Shown: positions 58,624-64,000 of the stretch, one piece after another | How the letters are laid out: every line of letters starts with the position of its first letter | Position numbering within the stretch: the first letter of the stretch is position 1 | Source of the DNA: Novosphingobium sp. | Lineage (GTDB): Bacteria; Pseudomonadota; Alphaproteobacteria; Sphingomonadales; Sphingomonadaceae | Reading direction: 5' to 3' | NCBI GenBank assembly: GCA_024236175.1 | Contig: JACKKY010000004.1 | Location: 664,046 to 728,045, forward strand | DNA: 64,000 nucleotides | Translations under genes and position numbers: made by a program | The notes under the pieces: model-generated | Databases searched by the model: none | The model's input: the letters and a program-made list of their open reading frames with translations, nothing else | What the model was told of the DNA's origin: nothing

Positions 58624-59871
58624 ATGACCGAAGCGCGGCTCGCGGGGCCATTGGCCGGCATCCGCATCGTCGACTGGACGATCTGGCAGCAGGGCCCTGT
58701 CGCCGGCGCCATGCTGGGCGACCTCGGCGCCGAAGTCATCAAGATCGAGGAACGCGAGCGCGGCGACGGCGGCCGGGCGATGCTGAGCTTTCCCGACGGG
58801 AAGTCGCCCTATTGGGAAATGAACAACCGCAACAAGAAAAGCGTGGCGGTCGACCTCAAGAAGCCGGAGGGAGTCGAGCTGGTCCGCCGGCTTATCGACC
58901 GCTCGGACGTCTTCGTGCAGAATTTCCGTCCCGGCGTCGCCGACAAGCTCGGCCTCGACTACGAGACGCTCAAGGCGCGCAATCCCGAGCTGATATATGC
59001 GACCGCCAGCGCCTTCGGCCCGGTCGGCCCCGAACGCTCGGCTCGCGCCTACGACCTCATCGGCCAGGCGCGATCGGGTTTCCTGCTGCGTACCGGGCAC
59101 GAGGACGAGCCGGACATTCCCGACGGCGGCATGGCCGACCAGATGGGCGCGATCATGCTCGCCTACGGCATCCTGACCGGGATCATCGCGCGCGAGCGCC
59201 ACGGCGTCGGCCAACGCGTCGACACCTCGCTGCTCGGCTCGATGATGTGGCTGCGCGGGCTGCCGGTCGTGCTTTCCCTGATGAAGGAGGGCGGCGAGGA
59301 AGCGAAATCGGAAATGTCGAAGCACATGAAGTCGGCCAGGCCGACCCGCCTCGATCCGGGCAATCCGCTCTGGAACACTTTCAGATGCGGCGACGGCAAG
59401 TGGATGGCGCTGGCGATCCTCGCCACCGACCCGCACTGGCCGGTGGTGCTGGAAGCCCTGGGACAGCCGCCGGAACTGCGCGACAATCCGGACTATCAGG
59501 ATCACTGGGGCCGCTGCACCCATGCGCGGGAGATCACCGCGATCCTCGATCCGATCTTCGCCTCCCACCCGCGCGACTACTGGCTGGAGCGCTTCACCCG
59601 CAAGGGCGACCTTCCGGTCTGTGCGATCAACAGCACGGCGGAAGCCGCCTGCGACCCGCAAGCCGTGCTCAACGGCTATGTCACGGACCTGGACCACCCC
59701 TCCTACGGCACGATCCGCCTGCCCGGCTTTCCCGTGACCCTTTCGGAAACGCCCGCCCGCATCCACCGCCAGGCCCCGCAGTTCGGCGAACATACAGAGC
59801 AGGTGCTGACCGAGATCCTCGAACTCGACTGGGACCATCTGACCGACCTGCGCGACAAACAGGTGATCTGA
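58624..59871 (+). CDS. CoA-transferase family III (CaiB/BaiF)
   Basis: A 415-aa class III CoA-transferase. The N-terminal PLAGIRIVDWTIWQQGPVAGAMLGDLGAEVIKIE is the CoA-binding fold start. The catalytic Asp sits in RAYDLIGQARSG (about residue 143). The ending resembles FRC/CaiB enzymes. It moves CoA from a donor thioester to a carboxylic acid. It starts 2 bp after the hexapeptide gene and probably co-translates with it. Regulation by the divergent TetR is likely. The substrate is unknown but may be a branched or aromatic acid. Confidence 0.93.
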   Translation: MTEARLAGPLAGIRIVDWTIWQQGPVAGAMLGDLGAEVIKIEERERGDGGRAMLSFPDGKSPYWEMNNRNKKSVAVDLKKPEGVELVRRLIDRSDVFVQNFRPGVADKLGLDYETLKARNPELIYATASAFGPVGPERSARAYDLIGQARSGFLLRTGHEDEPDIPDGGMADQMGAIMLAYGILTGIIARERHGVGQRVDTSLLGSMMWLRGLPVVLSLMKEGGEEAKSEMSKHMKSARPTRLDPGNPLWNTFRCGDGKWMALAILATDPHWPVVLEALGQPPELRDNPDYQDHWGRCTHAREITAILDPIFASHPRDYWLERFTRKGDLPVCAINSTAEAACDPQAVLNGYVTDLDHPSYGTIRLPGFPVTLSETPARIHRQAPQFGEHTEQVLTEILELDWDHLTDLRDKQVI

Positions 59872-59955
59872 GCCCGCACGCCCGGGCGGACGCATCCGGT
59901 AGTATCGGCGCAGCAAGCCGGCAACCCCCCTTGCCCCGCGCCCCGCATCGCCTAA

Positions 59956-60375
59956 ATGCCCTGCATGCGCAGCCTCGACGATATCCGCGAAGAATACGAG
60001 TTCCTCGACGGCGACGAACGCTATCGCCTGCTGATCGAGCTGGGGCGCGAGCTTGACGCCATGCCCGACGCGCTCAAGACCGACGCCACCAAGGTGCGCG
60101 GCTGCTCGGCAAGCGTCTGGGTCTATCCCACGCAGCTGGACGACGGCCATCTTCATTTCCTCGCCGACAGCAACGCCGCGATCACCAAGGGGATCGTCGC
60201 GCTGGTGCTGTCCGCGGTGCAGGACCGGCCTGCCGACGAAGTTGCGGGGACCGACATCGCCGCCGCGCTCGAACCCTTCGACCTCAAGAACCAGCTTTCC
60301 TCCAACCGCACGCAGGGCGTGCCGAACATGATCGCGCTGATCCGGGAAACGGCCGCGCGCTACGCCGGGGGCTGA
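59956..60375 (+). CDS. sufE: SufE-family Fe-S cluster assembly protein
   Basis: A 139-aa SufE. DIREEYEFLDGDERYRLLIELGREL and the sulfur-acceptor Cys in KVRGCSASVWV (about residue 50), then FLADSNAAITKGIVALVL and NRTQGVPNMIALIRETA, match the family. It accepts persulfide from SufS and passes it to the scaffold. It lies 84 bp after the CoA-transferase and its stop is close to the DUF454 gene. No other suf genes are in the window. Confidence 0.94.
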   Translation: MPCMRSLDDIREEYEFLDGDERYRLLIELGRELDAMPDALKTDATKVRGCSASVWVYPTQLDDGHLHFLADSNAAITKGIVALVLSAVQDRPADEVAGTDIAAALEPFDLKNQLSSNRTQGVPNMIALIRETAARYAGG

Positions 60376-60433
60376 CGGCATCGGCCGGCCTTTCTGGCTT
60401 GCGGGCGGCATCGTCGCCTTCCTGCTCGGCTCG

Positions 60434-60730
60434 GTGGGCATCGCCCTGCCGATCCTGCCGACAGTGCCCTTCTACCTGCTCGCGGCGTTCTGCTTCGCCA
60501 ACAGCCATCCCGAATGGGCGCGCCGGCTTTACGAACACCCGCGCTACGGCCCGGCGATGCGAGACTGGCGCGACCGGAAGGCGATCGGCTGGAAAGCCAA
60601 GGTCTCGGCGATCGTCGCCATGTCGCTGGGCGTCGCCTTCACCTGGGCGACGATCGGCTGGCCGTGGGTGTGGATCTCGCTCGCGGTGCTGGTGACGGTC
60701 GGCCCGTGGATCTGGACGCGGCCCGAATAG
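60434..60730 (+). CDS. DUF454/YbaN-type inner-membrane protein (start uncertain)
   Basis: At least 98 aa, with GIALPILPTVPFYLLAAFCFANSHPEWARRLYEHPRYGP as the DUF454 hallmark and two more hydrophobic segments (AIVAMSLGVAFTWATIG, VWISLAVLVTVGPWIW). GTG 60434 is the only standard start codon in frame after the last upstream stop (60338). The frame upstream, from 60374, reads DGIGRPFWLAGGIVAFLLGSV, which matches the expected first transmembrane segment, so translation may really start earlier on a rare codon (for example ATC 60380). YbaN is about 125 aa, so the shorter form would be truncated. The function is unknown. Confidence 0.8.
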   Translation: MGIALPILPTVPFYLLAAFCFANSHPEWARRLYEHPRYGPAMRDWRDRKAIGWKAKVSAIVAMSLGVAFTWATIGWPWVWISLAVLVTVGPWIWTRPE

Positions 60731-60731
60731 G

Positions 60732-61526
60732 TCAGGAGTTGGCGCGCAGGAAGGCGATGACTTCCCGGGCGATCGTTTCCGGCTGCTCGGGCAGGATCGC
60801 GTGGCCGCAATCGTCGACTTCGACATAGCTGGCCCTGTCGCCGAAGGCTTCCGCCGCCGCGCGGCCGGTGTCGCGATGGGCCATGGCGTCGTTGAGCGGC
60901 TGGACGATCAGGATCGGCACATCGCCGCCGCGCCACCACAACTCCGGATCGGTCCGGCCGATGGCGCCGGCGATGCCCGCCGATTCAGGCCACCAGCCCT
61001 CGAGCCAGACGCGAGGATCGTTTCCGGGCGCGAAGAAGGCGGTGCGCAGCGCGGCGAGCCGTTCCTCTTCCGGCAGGCTCTCGTCATGGCAGCGCGGCAT
61101 CGCGGCGATCACCTCCTCTGGCACCGGGTGGCTGCCGAGATTGTGCCCGCCGCAGGGCATGACCGTTACCGAGCGCGCGATCTCGGGGCGGAAGCTGGCG
61201 GCGGCGCGGACCACGATATTGCCGAGCGCATGGCCGACGAGATGCGCGGTGCGGTCCCCGAACCGGCTGACCACCAGCGCCACGTCGTCGGCGAGGTCCT
61301 GCAGCGTGAGGCCGTCGACGTCCCCGGTGCTGCGCCCGGCGCGGCGCGGATTGATCGCCAGCGAACGGAAGCCCGCTTTCTCAAGGCCGTCCTGGAGCTG
61401 GGCAAAGTCGGCGGCGCCGCGCATGGCCGAAGGGACGAGCAGCACATCCGGCCCGGAGCCCTGCACCAGCACTTCGATCCGCACGTCGCGCGCGGGATCG
61501 TCTATCATCAACGAAACCGGTTCCAC
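60732..61526 (-). CDS. Alpha/beta-hydrolase-fold protein with Ala in place of the nucleophile
   Basis: A 264-aa alpha/beta-hydrolase-like protein. The strand PDVLLVPSAMRGAADF, an oxyanion-type region, and the elbow LVGHALGN are visible; the elbow should read GxSxG but has Ala at the nucleophile position (about residue 98). The C-terminal Asp in QPLNDAMAH and His in DDCGHAILPEQP are kept. It may be a non-hydrolytic member (for example a lyase, cofactor-free oxygenase or binding protein) or an inactive paralogue. Its stop is 2 bp from the convergent DUF454 gene. Confidence 0.88.
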   Translation of the reverse strand: MEPVSLMIDDPARDVRIEVLVQGSGPDVLLVPSAMRGAADFAQLQDGLEKAGFRSLAINPRRAGRSTGDVDGLTLQDLADDVALVVSRFGDRTAHLVGHALGNIVVRAAASFRPEIARSVTVMPCGGHNLGSHPVPEEVIAAMPRCHDESLPEEERLAALRTAFFAPGNDPRVWLEGWWPESAGIAGAIGRTDPELWWRGGDVPILIVQPLNDAMAHRDTGRAAAEAFGDRASYVEVDDCGHAILPEQPETIAREVIAFLRANS

Positions 61527-61553
61527 ACTATTCCCTTCTTGCCGCCCGTGCCC

Positions 61554-62351
61554 CTATCGCCCGCCATCGCCAGACGAGTGCGGAAAATGGACCATGGTTC
61601 CGCCGTCCACCACCAGCGTCTGGCCGGTCATGAACGACGACATGTCCGAAAGCAGGAAAAGCAGCGGCTTGGCAATCTCCTCGGCGCGGCCGAAACGCTG
61701 CATCGGCACGCCCTCCGCCACCGCCATGGCATCGAGCCGCGCCAGCGCGTCGCTTTCGGGCATCGGCATGGCGTCCGTCAGCCGCGGCACCGCGGTGATA
61801 TCCGGCGCGACGCAATTGATGCGGATTCCCCGCCCCGCCCATTCGTCCGAAAGCGAACGGGCGAGTGACATCACGCCGGCCTTGGCGATGCCGTAGACGG
61901 CCTGGTTGCGCGCGCCGTAGAAACCGCTGACCGAAGAGACCATGGCGATCGCGCCGCCGCCTCCGGCCAGCATGTAGCGCCCGGCGGCATGGCACACGAA
62001 CATCTGCGAGAGCAGGTTGAGCCGGAGTTGCGCTTCCCAGTGGGCGCTGTCGGTTTCGATGAAGGCGCCCATCTTCACCAGCCCGACGATATTGGCCACG
62101 CGGGTCAGCCCGCCCAGCCGCTCATGGGCCTGATCGACGATGGCGCGCGCCTGTTCCTCCGACGTGACGTCGCCGACCACCGCGATGCCGCCAACCTCCT
62201 GCGCGACGGCTTCGGCCCGCTCGGCATCCCGGTCGGCAACGGCGACGCGCGCGCCCGCTTCGGCCAGCAACCGCGCCGTGATCCGGCCCGAACCGTAACC
62301 GCCGCCGACCACCAGCGCCGGCTCTCCCTCGAGCCCGAAGATCTCTTTCAT
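61554..62351 (-). CDS. SDR family oxidoreductase
   Basis: A 265-aa SDR. The nucleotide motif is slightly divergent (VVGGGYGSGR), followed by NIVG in place of NNAG, a catalytic Ser in VSSVSGFYG and the active-site YGIAK. ATG 62349-62351 is preceded on the minus strand by GGGGAGAGG. It is the first gene of a short unit with the hydrolase-like gene at 60732 (27-bp gap), so both may act on one compound. Confidence 0.9.
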   Translation of the reverse strand: MKEIFGLEGEPALVVGGGYGSGRITARLLAEAGARVAVADRDAERAEAVAQEVGGIAVVGDVTSEEQARAIVDQAHERLGGLTRVANIVGLVKMGAFIETDSAHWEAQLRLNLLSQMFVCHAAGRYMLAGGGGAIAMVSSVSGFYGARNQAVYGIAKAGVMSLARSLSDEWAGRGIRINCVAPDITAVPRLTDAMPMPESDALARLDAMAVAEGVPMQRFGRAEEIAKPLLFLLSDMSSFMTGQTLVVDGGTMVHFPHSSGDGGR

Positions 62352-62397
62352 GCCTGCCTCTCCCCGGCGGCGGCTCGGCATGCCCGGCCGGCCCGTC

Positions 62398-62916
62398 CTA
62401 GTCTTCCAGCGCCTCGCGCAGCACGGCGATGCCGCTTTCACGCTGCCTGCGCAACTCCCGTTTAAGCGCCGCCGGGTCGCGCGCGAAGACGAAGCCGAAA
62501 CTCACCCCGCCTTCCTTGCCGAGCGTCGCGTGGTGGAGCTTGTGCGCCTGCACCAGCCGTTTCGCATAGCCGCGCCTCGGGACCCAGCGGAACCAGCGCT
62601 GGTGGACGAGCCCGTCATGGATGAGCGTGTAGATGATGCCGTAGCCGAGGATGCCGAGGCCGATCCAGGTGCCCGGCTCCCAGGCGGCGCTTCCCATCAC
62701 CCAGGGGCTGCCGACGGCGAACATCGAAATGCTCATCGCCGCGCCGACCACGGCGTAGAGGTCGTTCTTTTCCAGCAGCTTGTCGTGCGGCTGGTGGTGG
62801 TCGCGGTGCCAGCCCCAGCCGAAGCCGTGCATCACATATTTGTGGCTCCCCCAGGCGACGCCTTCCATGGCGAGCACGGTGAGGAACACGATCAGACTGG
62901 CGGCGAGGGGGGTCAT
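62398..62916 (-). CDS. crtZ: Beta-carotene hydroxylase (CrtZ-type di-iron membrane hydroxylase)
   Basis: A 172-aa integral-membrane hydroxylase with the His clusters HKYVMH, HRDHH, HDGLVH and HKLHH that bind the di-iron centre. Four hydrophobic segments are seen. It converts beta-carotene to zeaxanthin; in sphingomonads this feeds yellow nostoxanthin-type pigment formation. It diverges from the small secreted protein at 63066. A TTGTCG-N17-TATAGG pair (minus, 62925-62953) could be its promoter, though that would leave almost no leader. Confidence 0.93.
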   Translation of the reverse strand: MTPLAASLIVFLTVLAMEGVAWGSHKYVMHGFGWGWHRDHHQPHDKLLEKNDLYAVVGAAMSISMFAVGSPWVMGSAAWEPGTWIGLGILGYGIIYTLIHDGLVHQRWFRWVPRRGYAKRLVQAHKLHHATLGKEGGVSFGFVFARDPAALKRELRRQRESGIAVLREALED

Positions 62917-63065
62917 GATCCCACCCTATACTCGCGGTGACAGGTTGCGACAATTTCTCACCGCACAGCGACAGCGGGATCGTCCGCGTTCATCTTGACA
63001 GGTCTAATCCTGAACGCACGGGCAAAGACGCCCGAACCGACCGCGAACCCGCAAGGAGCAAGCAA

Positions 63066-63410
63066 ATGCGCAAGCTGACCAAGATCATCGTTCCCGCCCT
63101 GTGCGCGACCATGGCGCTGGGCGCCGCCCTTCCCGCCCAGGCCTATCCCACCCAGGGCCGCAACCAGTCGATCGCCTCGCAGATCGACGAGCTGCAGCGC
63201 GCGGTGAACCGCAGCGACCGGCGCGACCGGATTTCCGGACGCGACGCCTGGAACCTGCGCCGCGACGTCCAGCAGCTCAGCCGGCAGTATCGCCTCTACA
63301 GCCGCAACGGCCTTTCCCGCGCCGAATACCGCATCCTCGACAAGCGGATCGACTCCATCCGGGCCAGGCTGCATGTCAAGCGCCACGACCGCGACCGCCA
63401 TCGCCGGTAA
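63066..63410 (+). CDS. Small secreted basic protein
   Basis: A 114-aa protein with a clear signal peptide (MRKLTKIIVPALCATMALGAALPAQA, cleavage after AQA near residue 26). The mature part of about 88 residues is Arg/Gln-rich and helical, with charged RRDVQQLSRQYRLYSR and a C-terminal HVKRHDRDRHRR. AAGGAGC lies 8 bases before ATG 63066. It resembles small periplasmic proteins common in sphingomonads but has no named family I recognise. It is followed by a clear terminator. Confidence 0.85.
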   Translation: MRKLTKIIVPALCATMALGAALPAQAYPTQGRNQSIASQIDELQRAVNRSDRRDRISGRDAWNLRRDVQQLSRQYRLYSRNGLSRAEYRILDKRIDSIRARLHVKRHDRDRHRR

Positions 63411-63433
63411 GCACCGCCGCACGACGGGTCCCG

Positions 63434-63464
63434 AGGGCGTCCGGACGGATTCCGGGCGCCCTTT
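63434..63464 (+). terminator. Rho-independent terminator after the secreted protein gene
   Basis: AGGGCGTCCGGA (63434-63445) pairs with TCCGGGCGCCCT (63451-63462), with one G-T pair, across a 5-base loop, followed by TTT (63462-63464). It separates the secreted protein gene from leuC. Confidence 0.85.
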
Positions 63465-63507
63465 CCCGCTTGTCAATTTCGCGAGCGGTGCCTAGTTCGC
63501 CCTCACC

Positions 63508-64000
63508 ATGGCAAGCAAACCACGCACGCTTTACGAAAAGATCTGGGACGCCCATGTCGTCGACCGGCGCGACGACGGCACCTGCCTGATCTACATCGAT
63601 CGCCACCTCGTCCACGAAGTCACCAGCCCGCAGGCCTTCGAGGCGCTGCGCGTCGCCGGGCGCAAGGTGCGCCGGCCCGACCTCACGCTGGCCGTGCCCG
63701 ACCACAACCTGCCGACCACGGCGCGGCGCGACGAAGCCGGCGAGCGCATTCCCATCGCCGATCCGCAGAGCGCCCAGCAGCTCGCCGCGCTGGAGAAGAA
63801 CGCACCCGCCTTCGGCATCCGCTACATCGGCGATGCCGACGCCGAACAGGGCATCGTCCATGTCGTCGGGCCCGAGCAGGGTTTCTCGCTGCCCGGCGCG
63901 ACGATCGTGTGCGGCGACAGCCACACTTCCTGCCACGGCGGCCTCGGCGCGCTGGCATTCGGCATCGGCACCTCCGAAGTCGAGCATGTGCTGGCGACCC
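63508..64000 (+). CDS. leuC: 3-Isopropylmalate dehydratase large subunit (3' truncated by window end)
   Basis: About 164 codons are visible. The start at ATG 63508 gives MASKPRTLYEKIWDAHVV, typical of LeuC. IYIDRHLVHEVTSPQAFE and the iron-sulfur-associated GDSHTSCHGGLGALAFG with GTSEVEHVLAT follow. LeuC with LeuD isomerises 2- to 3-isopropylmalate in leucine synthesis, using a 4Fe-4S cluster. The rest of the gene, and probably leuD, lies to the right of the window. Confidence 0.95.
   Translation, partial: MASKPRTLYEKIWDAHVVDRRDDGTCLIYIDRHLVHEVTSPQAFEALRVAGRKVRRPDLTLAVPDHNLPTTARRDEAGERIPIADPQSAQQLAALEKNAPAFGIRYIGDADAEQGIVHVVGPEQGFSLPGATIVCGDSHTSCHGGLGALAFGIGTSEVEHVLAT

Overview
The window reads as chromosomal DNA of a GC-rich alphaproteobacterium, most likely Sphingomonadales (a Novosphingobium- or Sphingobium-like member of Sphingomonadaceae). 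This rests on protein character and gene content: a TonB-dependent receptor, PQQ-dehydrogenases carrying cytochrome c, many SDRs and P450s, a CrtZ-type carotenoid hydroxylase, class I PHA synthase, and a YlxR/L7Ae-type protein between nusA and infB. The genus is an inference. No tRNA or rRNA genes, insertion sequences, phage genes or CRISPR arrays were recognised.

Positions 1-39700 form a long accessory, catabolic-looking region. It opens with the 3' part of an Anbu-type proteasome-like protease and a Tat-signal protein. Then come an acyl-CoA ligase, SDRs, a P450, an aldo/keto reductase, an alpha/beta hydrolase, an amidohydrolase, a VOC protein, a PhyH-type dioxygenase and an FAD oxidoreductase (2277-14517). 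A putidaredoxin-like ferredoxin and two tandem P450cam-like enzymes (14694-17641) diverge from a TetR regulator, with a perfect inverted repeat in the shared promoter. An SDR and a lipoprotein PQQ-cytochrome c dehydrogenase follow.

A patch with a stress or accessory flavour (21256-27390) holds a PfkB kinase, Hsp20, a TauD-type dioxygenase, an SDR, a twin-CDGSH protein, DUF3606 and a cyanophycin-synthetase-like ATP-grasp protein whose Mur-ligase part is a remnant. A second catabolic block (27531-39694) holds an SDR, TonB receptor, luciferase-like monooxygenase, Rieske oxygenase alpha subunit, second PQQ-cytochrome c dehydrogenase, molybdopterin oxidoreductase and acyl-CoA synthetase. Together these genes suggest uptake of a hydrophobic, perhaps cyclic or terpenoid-like compound, oxygenase attack, alcohol oxidation and CoA activation. 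The substrate cannot be read from sequence.

Positions 40410-43473 carry PHA depolymerase and PHA synthase. Positions 43869-56996 are the conserved translation/RNA cluster on the minus strand, transcribed rimP-nusA-ylxR-infB-rbfA, then an inserted set (two tandem hydrolases, tdk, an M50 protease, DUF2239), then truB-rpsO-pnp. The right end (57219-64000) holds a TetR gene divergent from a hexapeptide protein/CaiB-like CoA-transferase pair, then SufE, a DUF454 protein, an alpha/beta hydrolase-fold protein lacking its nucleophile Ser, an SDR, CrtZ, a small secreted protein and the start of leuC.

Four copies of a two-hairpin palindromic element (14553, 32146, 39722, 46272) sit only in intergenic gaps. 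The largest gap without a convincing gene (39793-40409) contains a strong-looking promoter with a built-in operator but no recognisable gene.
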